Assembly (NCBI RefSeq): GCF_900111795.1
Contig: NZ_FOJQ01000005.1
Coordinates: forward strand, 1-64,000
Origin: Anoxybacillus pushchinoensis
GTDB lineage: Bacteria > Bacillota > Bacilli > Bacillales > Anoxybacillaceae
Length of the DNA: 64,000 nt
Reading direction: 5' to 3'
The notes below the pieces were generated by a model that saw nothing but the letters and a program-made list of their open reading frames with translations, made no database searches and had not been told where the DNA came from. Shown here piece after piece: positions 36,189 through 44,981 of this stretch. The first letter of the stretch is position 1. Each line of letters begins with the position of its first letter. A program made the translations under genes and the position numbers.

Positions 36189-37841
36189 ATGAACGTTACA
36201 ATACATTGGGAGAGAAGTTGGAAGGATGAATTTATTACGCGCATGGAACGCGATGGCCCGTGGGCAAATTGGGAATTGTACGAACTGGCACGCGAAGCTG
36301 CCGAGGCTTTAGCTATTCCTCAGTTTGATGGGCTACAAGCTCCAAAACATTTGCCGCATATGACAATTTTACCTCATCAATATGAAGTGGCGCGCCAAGT
36401 TGTCGAAGAAATGAACGGGAAAGCCATTTTAGCTGATGAGGTCGGACTCGGAAAAACAATTGAAGCTGGATTAATTTTAAAAGAATATATGATTCGCGGT
36501 CTTGTAAAAAAAGCGCTTATTCTCGTTCCTGCTTCACTCGTTTCACAGTGGGTGCAAGAATTAAACGAAAAATTTTTTATTCCTGCCGTTGCCCAAAAGA
36601 AAAGTTACGTATGGGAGCAATGCGACGTCGTCGTTTCATCGATTGATACAGCGAAAAAAAGCCCCCATCGAGAAATCATTTACGAGCAAGCTTATGATAT
36701 TGTCATTATTGATGAAGCGCACAAATTAAAAAACAATAAAACGAAAAACTATGAATTCGTTCAAGGATTGAAAAAGAAATTTTGCTTATTGTTAACGGCA
36801 ACACCGATTCAAAACCGTGTTGAAGAAATTTTCCACCTCGTTTCTCTGCTGAAGCCAGGGCATTTAGGAAATGCTGAACAATTTCAAAAAAGATATGGAA
36901 AATTGCGTACGCTACATGATGATGCTCATTTGAAAGAGCTTATTCGCAAAGTGATGATTCGGCATCGTCGCCATGATACGGGAATTGAATGGACAAAACG
37001 GCATGTTGAAACAGTTTTTATCGATTTTTCCGAAGCGGAGCGAAACGTATATGAGGCCATTCAACAATTAAAACGCGCACAACCTCTTTTTTCAGATGCA
37101 TCGTTATCACACATCACTTTGCTGCGTGAAATATGCAGCAGTAAAGAAGCACTTTTTTGTACGTTAAAAGGAATGCTTGAGCGACAACCTGACATAGAAG
37201 CAACGATCGGTACATTACTACAAAAGATGAACGATATCACGGAACATACAAAAGCAAAAAAAGCGCTTGAACTCATTCAAAAAATAAATGATAAAGTCAT
37301 TGTGTTTACGGAGTATCGAGCAACACAATTGTATTTACAATGGTTTTTCAAACAACACGGCATTTCTTCCGTACCGTTTCGCGGTGGGTTTAAACGAAGT
37401 AAAAAAGATTGGATGAAAGAGTTATTCCAACATCGCGCACAAGTGCTTATCGCCACAGAAGCTGGTGGGGAAGGAATTAACTTACAGTTTTGTAATCATG
37501 TCATTAACTATGATTTACCGTGGAATCCCATGCGTCTTGAACAACGAATCGGACGCGTTCACCGTCTCGGTCAAACAAAGGATGTAAACATTTACAATTT
37601 CGTCGTGCGCCATACGGTCGAAGAACATGTATTTATGCTGCTATATGAAAAAATTCGTTTGTTTGAACGGGTCGTTGGCGAACTAGACGATATTTTAATG
37701 AAACTAACATCTCCATCGTTCTCAAATCATGTCGAGCGGATCATTGCCCAATCGAAAAGCGAAGGGGAACTTAAAATAAAAATGCAAAATGTTCTAGAAA
37801 TTTTAACAAATATGGAGGATAGCGCCCATGCAGCAACATGA
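36189..37841 (+). CDS. yqhH: SNF2-family DEAD/DEAH helicase YqhH
   Basis: A 550-residue Swi2/Snf2 ATPase. Motif I is ADEVGLGKTIEAG, motif II IIDEAH, motif III LTATPIQN, and the C-terminal helicase half has VFTEYRATQLYLQW and EQRIGRVHRLGQ. It is similar to RapA-type RNA polymerase recyclers and to HepA. Its role in Bacillus is not settled. It overlaps yqhG by 14 bp, so the two are coupled. Confidence 0.92.
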   Translation: MNVTIHWERSWKDEFITRMERDGPWANWELYELAREAAEALAIPQFDGLQAPKHLPHMTILPHQYEVARQVVEEMNGKAILADEVGLGKTIEAGLILKEYMIRGLVKKALILVPASLVSQWVQELNEKFFIPAVAQKKSYVWEQCDVVVSSIDTAKKSPHREIIYEQAYDIVIIDEAHKLKNNKTKNYEFVQGLKKKFCLLLTATPIQNRVEEIFHLVSLLKPGHLGNAEQFQKRYGKLRTLHDDAHLKELIRKVMIRHRRHDTGIEWTKRHVETVFIDFSEAERNVYEAIQQLKRAQPLFSDASLSHITLLREICSSKEALFCTLKGMLERQPDIEATIGTLLQKMNDITEHTKAKKALELIQKINDKVIVFTEYRATQLYLQWFFKQHGISSVPFRGGFKRSKKDWMKELFQHRAQVLIATEAGGEGINLQFCNHVINYDLPWNPMRLEQRIGRVHRLGQTKDVNIYNFVVRHTVEEHVFMLLYEKIRLFERVVGELDDILMKLTSPSFSNHVERIIAQSKSEGELKIKMQNVLEILTNMEDSAHAAT

Positions 37842-38598
37842 TATCCAATCATTTCTCGAGCGTTTTTTCGCCGCTACCCATTGTCCCGTTTTAGAGCGCA
37901 GCGATGGGCATATACGCGTTCAATTGACTGTCGACATGGACAAACAATTAATGAATCGCCCGTTTTATTGGCATTACGTCGAACGAATTGGCGCAAGTGG
38001 CGAACCGTTGCAACTATCGCTCATCACAAAACAATCTACACGTGAAAAAGGGGAGTACATTCATTTTGGCTCCCCACGCCTTCATCAAATTTTTTCTGTT
38101 GCTAAAATGAATGGCCGTTTCGTTCGCCTTTACGAACGAGTGAGCGGACGATCCGTTGCGCTTCATCCGTGGCTTCACGTGAACGTACTCATCTCATATG
38201 AATGCGATCGGAAACAAGATCGTTTATTGTCGTTAGCTATTCATCTCATTAGCGGAACGATCGTTGAGGCGTTTTATGATGTGTTAAAAGAAAAAAAGTG
38301 GACCGCCACTGTACCTGATTATTGCTTTACGATTTCCCCGCTTATTAAACCGATTCATGGCCTTGCGCGACTTGAGGCGTACATCGAGCGCATCATTGCA
38401 TCAGAAACGCATGAGTGGGCAAACGAAGCGCGGGCACGCTGGGAAGAAGATTTAGCGCTATTGCAACACTTTTACGAAGGTGTAGAAGAAAAAAGAGAAG
38501 AATATGAAAGCGAGAAAGAAGCATTGCGCCAAAGATATGAGCCGAACATTCACATTTCTATCATTAACGGTGGCCTATTTTATTTGGAAGCGAAATAA
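37828..38598 (+). CDS. yqhG: YqhG family protein
   Basis: A 256-residue soluble protein of a Bacillales family with no assigned function. No membrane helix is seen; the C-terminal part is acidic and helical (about 195-245, EEKREEYESEKEALRQR). Translation is coupled to the helicase yqhH, so the products probably act together. GGAGGATAGCGCCC precedes the ATG. Confidence 0.85.
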   Translation: MQQHDIQSFLERFFAATHCPVLERSDGHIRVQLTVDMDKQLMNRPFYWHYVERIGASGEPLQLSLITKQSTREKGEYIHFGSPRLHQIFSVAKMNGRFVRLYERVSGRSVALHPWLHVNVLISYECDRKQDRLLSLAIHLISGTIVEAFYDVLKEKKWTATVPDYCFTISPLIKPIHGLARLEAYIERIIASETHEWANEARARWEEDLALLQHFYEGVEEKREEYESEKEALRQRYEPNIHISIINGGLFYLEAK

Positions 38599-38619
38599 GG
38601 CTAGACATAGCCTTATTTC
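38592..38619. terminator. Bidirectional terminator between yqhG and yqzE
   Basis: A perfect 12-bp stem GAAATAAGGCTA / TAGCCTTATTTC with a GACA loop. Confidence 0.85.
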
Positions 38620-38801
38620 CGCTTAAATAAAAGCATAACTGCATATGGAATGACACCGAACCAACGATATAAGAACGGCTGCTTTTGTTGTTTTTTTAAC
38701 TGTTTTTTTTCCTGTCTTTTTCTTTTCCGTTCTTCCTTCGGTTGATCTAAATACCGCACAACTTGTTCCGTCATAAATTTGACGTAGTCGTTTCCGGCCA
38801 T
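38613..38801 (-). CDS. yqzE: YqzE-like small protein
   Basis: A 62-residue protein with a conserved N-terminus (DYVKFMTEQVVRYLDQPKEE), a very basic middle (Lys/Arg/Gln, about 24-42) and a short C-terminal hydrophobic segment. It occupies the yqzE position next to the comG operon. In B. subtilis yqzE is in the ComK regulon; here a role in competence is only inferred from location. Confidence 0.8.
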   Translation of the reverse strand: MAGNDYVKFMTEQVVRYLDQPKEERKRKRQEKKQLKKQQKQPFLYRWFGVIPYAVMLLFKRK

Positions 38802-38827
38802 CGCTCATCACCTCAACGCTAGTATCG

Positions 38828-39334
38828 TCAAAAATGAGGCGTTTTAAGCATGAACACAATGCTTTGTACGATATCATCTACCGTGCGATTTGTTGTATCA
38901 ATCGTCATATGCGCTTCCTTATACCAAGGGAGTCTTTGTTCAAATAACTTTTTTATTTGTTCCTGCTTATTTTTCATAATCAATGGCCGAGTAGCATCAT
39001 CAGCTAGACGACGAAACAGTTCATGTAATTCACAATGCAAGTAAATGACAATACCATGGGCGCGCATAAACTGACGATTTTCTTCTTGAATGACAATTCC
39101 ACCACCTGTCGTAACAATCACATGTTCTGTTGGCAACTGTCTTAATATTTCCCGTTCATACGCCCGAAATGTTTCTTCCCCTTCTTCCGAAAAAATTTGG
39201 GCAATCGTCTTGCCAGTTTGCTGTTCGATGTACGTATCTGTATCAATGACCGGGACACCTAATACTTCCCCTAATCGTCTTCCAACCGTCGTCTTCCCTG
39301 CTCCCATGAATCCTGTTAAATAAATCGCTCTCAT
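38828..39334 (-). CDS. aroK: Shikimate kinase
   Basis: A 168-residue P-loop kinase. Walker A is GFMGAGKTTVG (residues 9-19). The shikimate site D-T-D near 32-34 and the GGG motif TTGGGIV are present, and the lid has ATRPL. It phosphorylates shikimate at the 3-OH. It lies between yqzE and the comG operon as in B. subtilis. Confidence 0.95.
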   Translation of the reverse strand: MRAIYLTGFMGAGKTTVGRRLGEVLGVPVIDTDTYIEQQTGKTIAQIFSEEGEETFRAYEREILRQLPTEHVIVTTGGGIVIQEENRQFMRAHGIVIYLHCELHELFRRLADDATRPLIMKNKQEQIKKLFEQRLPWYKEAHMTIDTTNRTVDDIVQSIVFMLKTPHF

Positions 39335-39347
39335 CTTCTCTCCCTCT

Positions 39348-39764
39348 CTAATACAATTCTTTCCATTCGGTTATGTCGTTTGTGGATGCATCAAATTGAC
39401 ATTGGACGTCATAACGAAATTGCGCATTCGTCACACATGATATAGTGACAAACCAAACAACTTCACTACCTCTCTTTGCTGTATATGTCGCTTGACCGTA
39501 CGAAAATGATACCGTTTTGCTTAATGATGACACGTTTTCCGGTGCATTTGCAAGCGTTTGTTTCATATGAGAAAGCGTCTGTTTCATCAAATAATCTGCT
39601 TCATACCACTTTTTTTCTTCTTCGAAAAACTGTATTTCTGTATTGTACAATGCGACAGAATAAAGAAAAAGAGCGCTGATCAATAATGCGCACATAATAG
39701 TAAATGGAAAAATAACACCTCGTTCATTCTCGATGTTAGCGAAAAATCGGAATAAACGCCTCAT
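39348..39764 (-). CDS. comGG: ComGG, competence pseudopilus protein
   Basis: A 138-residue protein with an N-terminal hydrophobic helix (about 18-38) after the charged start MRRLFRFF and an extracellular domain. It lacks a classical prepilin cleavage motif, as is known for ComGG. It is needed for pseudopilus assembly and DNA uptake. It overlaps comGF by 29 bp. Last comG gene. Confidence 0.85.
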   Translation of the reverse strand: MRRLFRFFANIENERGVIFPFTIMCALLISALFLYSVALYNTEIQFFEEEKKWYEADYLMKQTLSHMKQTLANAPENVSSLSKTVSFSYGQATYTAKRGSEVVWFVTISCVTNAQFRYDVQCQFDASTNDITEWKELY

Positions 39765-40158
39765 ACGAATCCCCCTTATCTGTTAGCACGTGAATACGAA
39801 TCCCCCCCTTCTCTTTTTCGTAACGTACATGCTGAATAAATTGAAGCATAATTTCATGACCTGTGGCGTTTACGCGGCGACGAATGAGAGTTCCATACTT
39901 TTCATACGTCACGCGTTCTCCTTTCCATTTATCGAATTGAATGGTCGTCCCATATATACGAACGTCTCTCGATTCCCTTACTTCCATTTTCGCTTGCTGA
40001 ATAAAAACAAGCCATTCAAAGTAGTGAAACTTTCCGCGCTTTATCGTATGATTCGATGCTAAATGAAACAATGTGACCAATAAAGATAAAATAATAAAAA
40101 AAGCTGCTAGCGACATCAATACTTCAATTAACGTGAAACCTTTTTCTCTTTTCTTCAT
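39736..40158 (-). CDS. comGF: ComGF, competence pseudopilin-like protein
   Basis: A 140-residue protein with the prepilin motif KGFTLIEVL at the N-terminus and one hydrophobic helix, then a beta-rich domain. It is part of the minor pseudopilin set. Its ATG overlaps the comGE stop. Confidence 0.9.
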   Translation of the reverse strand: MKKREKGFTLIEVLMSLAAFFIILSLLVTLFHLASNHTIKRGKFHYFEWLVFIQQAKMEVRESRDVRIYGTTIQFDKWKGERVTYEKYGTLIRRRVNATGHEIMLQFIQHVRYEKEKGGIRIHVLTDKGDSYEAFIPIFR

Positions 40159-40463
40159 TGCAACAATGGCTCACATCTTTCTTTTGTTCGTTTCAACCTA
40201 TCTTCCCAACGGATGCACCGTTCATTCGATCGCGTAAACAGCGAAAATGTATGGTTTTCCCGGACAATAGCTGTTTCATTGTCAACCTGTCCATTCATCA
40301 TTGCCTCATATAAAATTTGATTCGCAATTGTTTCTACCTTTTTATTTTCTCGCTCTACCATAATAATTGTCCAATTAGCGACGATGATCGCGATCAAACC
40401 GCCCCATAAACTAAGTGAAACGAGCAGCTCAAAAAGTGTAAAACCGTTACAATTTTTGTGCAT
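40155..40463 (-). CDS. comGE: ComGE, competence minor pseudopilin
   Basis: A 102-residue protein beginning with a NGFTLFELL prepilin motif and a single N-terminal helix. The start follows AAGGACG. It overlaps comGF by 4 bp and comGD by 17 bp. Confidence 0.88.
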   Translation of the reverse strand: MHKNCNGFTLFELLVSLSLWGGLIAIIVANWTIIMVERENKKVETIANQILYEAMMNGQVDNETAIVRENHTFSLFTRSNERCIRWEDRLKRTKERCEPLLQ

Positions 40464-40884
40464 ACAATCGTCCTTTCCCTAATTGAAAAACGATTTTATA
40501 CTTTTTATTTCCGTATGCAACAAGCAATGTTCCCGCTTTATTGATATGACCATTCGGATAATACATTAGCGGCGGAGATAATGTAGCGAGTTGAAATTGA
40601 AAAGGGGATGGGAAGGAGCGAACGAGCAATTCCTTCCCAAACGTCCCTCCTTCTTTCACTTGATAGCGGCATGTGTCGAAATGAAATATGATCGTGACCG
40701 TCTTTTTCCGACTCATCGCATATTGTTGTGCATATAGCATGTCGTTGCTAAACTGTTCTAAAAAATATTGCAACTGCCGCTCGGCCATTGTTTGTTGAAG
40801 TGGTGGAACGATAAAAGCCATGATCGTTGTCACAATAAAAAGAACGATTAACATTTCGATTAACGTAAACCCTCGTTCATTCAC
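40447..40884 (-). CDS. comGD: ComGD, competence minor pseudopilin
   Basis: About 145 residues with prepilin motif RGFTLIEML and an N-terminal helix. The frame is open for 26 codons further upstream, but that part lies inside comGC. GTG at 40884 overlaps the comGC stop and gives a leader of four residues and a length near the B. subtilis protein. The start is inferred; a GTG at 40905 is possible. Confidence 0.85.
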   Translation of the reverse strand: MNERGFTLIEMLIVLFIVTTIMAFIVPPLQQTMAERQLQYFLEQFSNDMLYAQQYAMSRKKTVTIIFHFDTCRYQVKEGGTFGKELLVRSFPSPFQFQLATLSPPLMYYPNGHINKAGTLLVAYGNKKYKIVFQLGKGRLYAQKL

Positions 40885-41173
40885 TTTGTAAAACGTTCCC
40901 TTCACTCGTAATAACGATCGCTTTTCCATTTGGACAACGGTTGCTTTCGATATATTTACCATCTACTAACTGTTGCACTGTCGGAATTGAACCGTGTTCC
41001 ATTTCGTATGCTTTCACTTGAGACTGAACCATCTTTATAAACGCGGAGCACCCTTTACTGTTAATCATACTGTTATGTTTTGTCACATTTGGGATCGTAA
41101 TTAAAATTAAAATGGTAATAACCATTAGCACAATTAACATTTCGATTAACGTAAATCCTTTTTCATTGCGCAT
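40877..41173 (-). CDS. comGC: ComGC, major competence pseudopilin
   Basis: A 98-residue prepilin with the motif KGFTLIEML at residues 5-13, cleaved and methylated by ComC. A hydrophobic helix follows. Two Cys (C42 and C79 region) fit the intramolecular disulfide known for ComGC. It is the main subunit of the DNA-uptake pilus. Confidence 0.95.
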   Translation of the reverse strand: MRNEKGFTLIEMLIVLMVITILILITIPNVTKHNSMINSKGCSAFIKMVQSQVKAYEMEHGSIPTVQQLVDGKYIESNRCPNGKAIVITSEGNVLQSE

Positions 41174-41185
41174 ACATATCCCCCC

Positions 41186-42217
41186 TTATATGTGATTTAA
41201 CAGTTGAAAAACAGGCCATAACATAGCCACATACATGAAGATGACAAAAATGCCGATACAACTGAGCAACAACGGTTGGATGATATACACGATTTTTTTT
41301 ATACGATTTTCTAATTTTTGTAACGAAAATTGACTGTAATGAAACAATTCTTGAACTAATTCACCATTCGACTGACCGTGACGAATGACAACAGGAAGCT
41401 CCTTTTCGTAATACTTCCGCCGCTGAATGATTTCGTCCAGCTTTTCGCCTGCACATAGCTGTTGTTGAATTATTTTTGCTTCTTCTTTCAATAACGGGAG
41501 ATGAGGTTGTTCCATAAAGATTTGCAGCGCCTCATAAATAGATAGCCCCCCTTTTAGTAAGTGACTTAATTGCAAAGAAAACACTTGTGTATGAAAAGAG
41601 ACGATCCAAGAACGAACGAGCGGCAATTTCATAAACAAATCCATTTGTTTGTAAATCGGCCAAGAACGAATGAAAAGAAAGTAAAATGAAACGATAAAAA
41701 GAACGATTATAAGCATAGCTGAAAGTATACGTGGAAGCCATACAGCGGCAGCAAAAATGAAAGTAGAAAAGGGAGAACGAGCATGAAACGAAGAAAGAAG
41801 TTGAGAAAACTGCGGAGCTAATACTTGCTGAAATATAAGAAACATCACCACACAAAAGCCGAACAAAAACAACGGATAGCGCATTATACGCCTCACTTGT
41901 TCAACGTAACGCGCCCTCATGTGACCGATTTCCCCGGCTTCGATGAATCCTTGGGCAAGTTGTCCATGTTGTTCTGCAAAAAATAAATATCCTAAAAGAT
42001 GATGATGGAATTTCATGCGAGCAAAAGCGGCGTGAATAGGCATCCCCCCTCGTAACGCATGTATGCAATCATCTACATCTCGTTGTTTGGCAACAGGTTG
42101 TTGAATTTGCAAAAACTCGATAGCTTGAGCAAGCGAATACCCTTTACTAAGCAATTTGCCAAGCTGAATAAAGAAAGTGCTTTGCTCTTGTAACGACCAA
42201 TTACAACGTCGCTTCAT
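41186..42217 (-). CDS. comGB: ComGB, pseudopilus assembly membrane protein
   Basis: A 343-residue GspF/PilC-type protein with two repeated cytoplasmic domains and three hydrophobic regions (about 110-135, 158-180, 320-340). It is the inner-membrane platform for pilus assembly with ATPase ComGA. Its start overlaps comGA by 17 bp. Confidence 0.93.
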   Translation of the reverse strand: MKRRCNWSLQEQSTFFIQLGKLLSKGYSLAQAIEFLQIQQPVAKQRDVDDCIHALRGGMPIHAAFARMKFHHHLLGYLFFAEQHGQLAQGFIEAGEIGHMRARYVEQVRRIMRYPLFLFGFCVVMFLIFQQVLAPQFSQLLSSFHARSPFSTFIFAAAVWLPRILSAMLIIVLFIVSFYFLFIRSWPIYKQMDLFMKLPLVRSWIVSFHTQVFSLQLSHLLKGGLSIYEALQIFMEQPHLPLLKEEAKIIQQQLCAGEKLDEIIQRRKYYEKELPVVIRHGQSNGELVQELFHYSQFSLQKLENRIKKIVYIIQPLLLSCIGIFVIFMYVAMLWPVFQLLNHI

Positions 42218-43277
42218 CTAACAACCAACTTTCAATCATGCTTTCATGTAAAAAACCGAGCGCAATACCTTTTTTAATGACATCTTTCAATCGGGTATAC
42301 ATATATGTCGCCTTCTCTCCTCTCGCTGCTCGCATCGCTTTTGCTAGTTCGCTCCCATACAGCAGCTCATAAATGCCGACTCTCCGAACAGGGCGATATT
42401 GACGACAAAAAGGGGAACACTCTCCTTCACAAAATGGACATTTCAACTGTACGAGACGCTGCGCTGTCACTCCGACTAACGTTTGCGCCATTTCTTGAAA
42501 CGGCACCCCAAACTCAAGAAGGCGATAAATCGCTCCAACAGCATCTTTTGTATGCATCGTTGTCAATACAAGATGTCCGGTTAACGAGGCTCGAACGGCA
42601 ATTCGCGCGGTCTCCGCATCACGAATTTCGCCGACCATAATAACGTCAGGGTCGTGTCGAAGAATCGCTTTTAACCCTGCCGCGTACGTAATTCCTGCCT
42701 TTTCATTTACTTGCACTTGCAACATATCTTCCGCTCGCTTTTCCACAGGATCTTCAAGGGTAATGACGTTGCGCTGAAAATGATGGCGACATACGTTTAA
42801 TAAACTATACAATGTCGTCGTTTTCCCTGATCCAGTAGGTCCTGTAAAAATAATTAATCCATGAGCATAGTTTAATAACGATAGCAACTTTTTCACTGTC
42901 GAAGGAAATAAAGCGAGCTGTTTGAGCGGAAGAAACGAGTGTAATGGAAGCAAGCGGATGACTAAGCTTTCGTCATAAATGGTGGGCAATGTCGATAAAC
43001 GAAGATGTACAGTCGTGTGGGAGATATTCATTTCCATCGCTCCGCTTTGCGGACGACGGCGTTCCCCGATATCCATATCAGCGAGAAATTTAAAATGTGC
43101 CAGCAAGCGTTCACACGTTTGTTTGGACAACACGTTTTTCGTAACAAGCATCCCTCCTAACCGAAATTGCACGAGCACATCTTGTTTGCGCGGAACGATG
43201 TGAATGTCGGAAGCTTGAAGCATACAAGCTTCTTCAATAAGTCGATCAGCTAACTGTTCAATAGACAGCAACTCCAT
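42201..43277 (-). CDS. comGA: ComGA, competence traffic ATPase
   Basis: A 358-residue GspE/PilB-type ATPase. Walker A is GPTGSGKTTTLYS, the Asp box is TLEDPVEK, and Walker B is DVIMVGEIRDAET. It powers the pseudopilus at the cell pole. A shortened cysteine-containing region (CPFCEGECSPFC) replaces the larger zinc domain of classic GspE. First gene of the comG operon. Confidence 0.95.
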   Translation of the reverse strand: MELLSIEQLADRLIEEACMLQASDIHIVPRKQDVLVQFRLGGMLVTKNVLSKQTCERLLAHFKFLADMDIGERRRPQSGAMEMNISHTTVHLRLSTLPTIYDESLVIRLLPLHSFLPLKQLALFPSTVKKLLSLLNYAHGLIIFTGPTGSGKTTTLYSLLNVCRHHFQRNVITLEDPVEKRAEDMLQVQVNEKAGITYAAGLKAILRHDPDVIMVGEIRDAETARIAVRASLTGHLVLTTMHTKDAVGAIYRLLEFGVPFQEMAQTLVGVTAQRLVQLKCPFCEGECSPFCRQYRPVRRVGIYELLYGSELAKAMRAARGEKATYMYTRLKDVIKKGIALGFLHESMIESWLLDEATL

Positions 43278-43351
43278 CCCCCTTTCCCATTTTCTCGTCC
43301 TCTTTATTCAACATATTTCGTCAAATTCCTTCTTGATTCGCAAAAAATTCA

Positions 43352-43379
43352 AAAAAATATTCACCCATATGCGGGTGAA
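43352..43379 (-). terminator. Terminator of mgsR
   Basis: TTCACCC (43360-43366) pairs with GGGTGAA (43373-43379). On the minus strand it is followed by seven T. It stands between mgsR and the comG operon. Confidence 0.8.
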
Positions 43380-43422
43380 CGTCAAGACACACATACACGG
43401 CGATATTTTTTCGCCATGTTTT

Positions 43423-43761
43423 TTAATGCCGATGGATTGTAGCCAAAACGATCCGTTTGCCATCTGTTACAATCGGGCAGCGAAGCAAACGAGGCTCTTT
43501 CACAAGCAAGTCAACAACTTTCGATAATGGCCACTCTTCAACATTGTCAACGAGCTTTTTAAATGATTGACCGCGCGTTGCTAAAATTTCACCTAAACCT
43601 TCCGTTGTTAATGACAACAAATGCAATAGTTCTTTATATGTCGGTGTTTCCCGAAACAAATGACGCTCACGAAATTCAATATTGTTCGCACATAGCCACT
43701 TCTTTGTTTTTCGACACGATGTGCAGCTTGGGTACGTATATACAGTCAGCACGACAAACAT
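43423..43761 (-). CDS. mgsR: Spx/MgsR-family RNA polymerase-binding regulator
   Basis: A 112-residue ArsC-fold protein with the redox pair CTSC (YPSCTSCRKTKKWL, near residues 12-18). It resembles B. subtilis MgsR (YqgZ), which modulates part of the general stress response by contacting RNA polymerase; plain Spx is the alternative. The position next to comG fits yqgZ. The start follows GGTGG at 6 nt. Confidence 0.85.
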   Translation of the reverse strand: MFVVLTVYTYPSCTSCRKTKKWLCANNIEFRERHLFRETPTYKELLHLLSLTTEGLGEILATRGQSFKKLVDNVEEWPLSKVVDLLVKEPRLLRCPIVTDGKRIVLATIHRH

Positions 43762-43938
43762 CCATTTCCACCATTGTTATATATATTGTATAACTTTTGT
43801 ATAACTTTCGTGTAGAAAATTGTTTTAAAACTTTGTGAACGTTAGGAAAAGATAAGAAGAAAGTTTTATATATACATTTTCATTGTAGAAATAGATGTAT
43901 TATAATGTAAATAACCGAACATGTAGGAGTGAGACAAG
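43762..43938. promoter_or_regulatory. Divergent control region of mgsR and the SufR-like gene
   Basis: It contains an inverted repeat GTTATA (43776-43781) / TATAAC (43789-43794) and two overlapping copies of TTGTATAACTTT (43786-43797, 43797-43808) with an 11-bp period. A TATAAT at about 43905 is the likely -10 of the plus-strand gene. The repeats could bind a regulator of either gene. Confidence 0.35.
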
Positions 43939-44637
43939 ATGGATCAAGTATTGAAAATTACAAGCGTCCTTGCCGATCCGACTCGTTACGAAATTTATCA
44001 GTATATCGCTAGAAAGCATCAAGAAGTTACCGTTCAAGAAATTGCAGATGCTTTCCATATTCATCCGAACGTTGCCCGTCTCCATTTAACTAAGCTCGAA
44101 GATGTCAATATGCTTGTATCTGAAACAAGGAAAACAGGAAAAGGCGGAAGACCGAGTCGACTATATCGCCTATCCGATGATGTCATCCAACTTCATTTTC
44201 CGTTTCGTGATTATCAGTTATTATCGAAAATTGCTATTCAAGCGATGATGAAACTCGGGGAAGCGGGGAAACACGCACTGTATGAAACAGGAAAGTTATT
44301 CGGACAAGAGCTTGTACAACAACACGTCCAATCGATGCAAACGCTTGACCAATTAAGCGTTCAAGAGAAAATGACCATTTTACAAAAAGCAGCAGAAGCA
44401 GCAGGGTTTTATCCAACGTTCCATTATAGTGAAAGTCAAGGAAAAATTTATTTTGAAATTTTCAACTGTCCGTTTAAAGAGTTAGCGTTCACACATCCTG
44501 ATTCCGTCTGCTATATGCATAACGCGTTTTTAAAGGGAATGTTAGAAGTATTGTTCACAAATGCTGAGCTGATCACAGAAGACATTATGCCATCTGGCTG
44601 CAATTCATGTACGTATCAAGCCGTTCTTAAAAAATAG
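43939..44637 (+). CDS. SufR-like HTH regulator with cysteine cluster
   Basis: A 232-residue regulator. An N-terminal winged helix (about 1-75) contains EIADAFHIHPNVARLHLTKL, and the C-terminal part has four cysteines, C177, C191, C221 and C224, in the pattern NCPF-x10-VC...GCNSC. This resembles SufR-type Fe-S sensing repressors. An Fe-S or metal sensor role is inferred; the target genes are unknown. It precedes the DUF2626 gene by 71 bp. Confidence 0.7.
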   Translation: MDQVLKITSVLADPTRYEIYQYIARKHQEVTVQEIADAFHIHPNVARLHLTKLEDVNMLVSETRKTGKGGRPSRLYRLSDDVIQLHFPFRDYQLLSKIAIQAMMKLGEAGKHALYETGKLFGQELVQQHVQSMQTLDQLSVQEKMTILQKAAEAAGFYPTFHYSESQGKIYFEIFNCPFKELAFTHPDSVCYMHNAFLKGMLEVLFTNAELITEDIMPSGCNSCTYQAVLKK

Positions 44638-44708
44638 AACGTTTACACAACCATTTGAAGTACATTATAATAAGTAAGGGAAACGGTCAGAGAAGGAGGG
44701 ATACATAT

Positions 44709-44951
44709 ATGGATCGTATGTTCCGCGTCTTATCATTTTGGACAGGTATTTTCGCTGTCATGTTTTATCTTGGCCATATGTATACAACGTCATTATTGTT
44801 CCTCGGCCAAACTGGATTCTTTCTTTTGTTAAGCTACTTAAAATTAACAGAAAGAATGTACATTTATATTTTCGGCGCGTATTTAACAGTCTTTTTCGCC
44901 GGATTTACGTATTGGACGACATTTATGATGGTTCCAGGCGTGGGCGAATAA
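44709..44951 (+). CDS. yqgY: DUF2626 membrane protein (YqgY)
   Basis: An 80-residue protein with three hydrophobic segments, beginning MDRMFRVLSFWTGI, typical of DUF2626 (B. subtilis YqgY). The AAGGAGGG site precedes the ATG at 44709; an earlier in-frame start at 44655 lacks a ribosome site. Function unknown. Confidence 0.85.
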   Translation: MDRMFRVLSFWTGIFAVMFYLGHMYTTSLLFLGQTGFFLLLSYLKLTERMYIYIFGAYLTVFFAGFTYWTTFMMVPGVGE

Positions 44952-44952
44952 A

Positions 44953-44981
44953 AAAAGCGATGAGGCACACTCATCGCTTTT
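44953..44981. terminator. Bidirectional terminator between yqgY and the MidA-like gene
   Basis: A perfect 12-bp stem AAAAGCGATGAG / CTCATCGCTTTT with loop GCACA. Confidence 0.9.
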
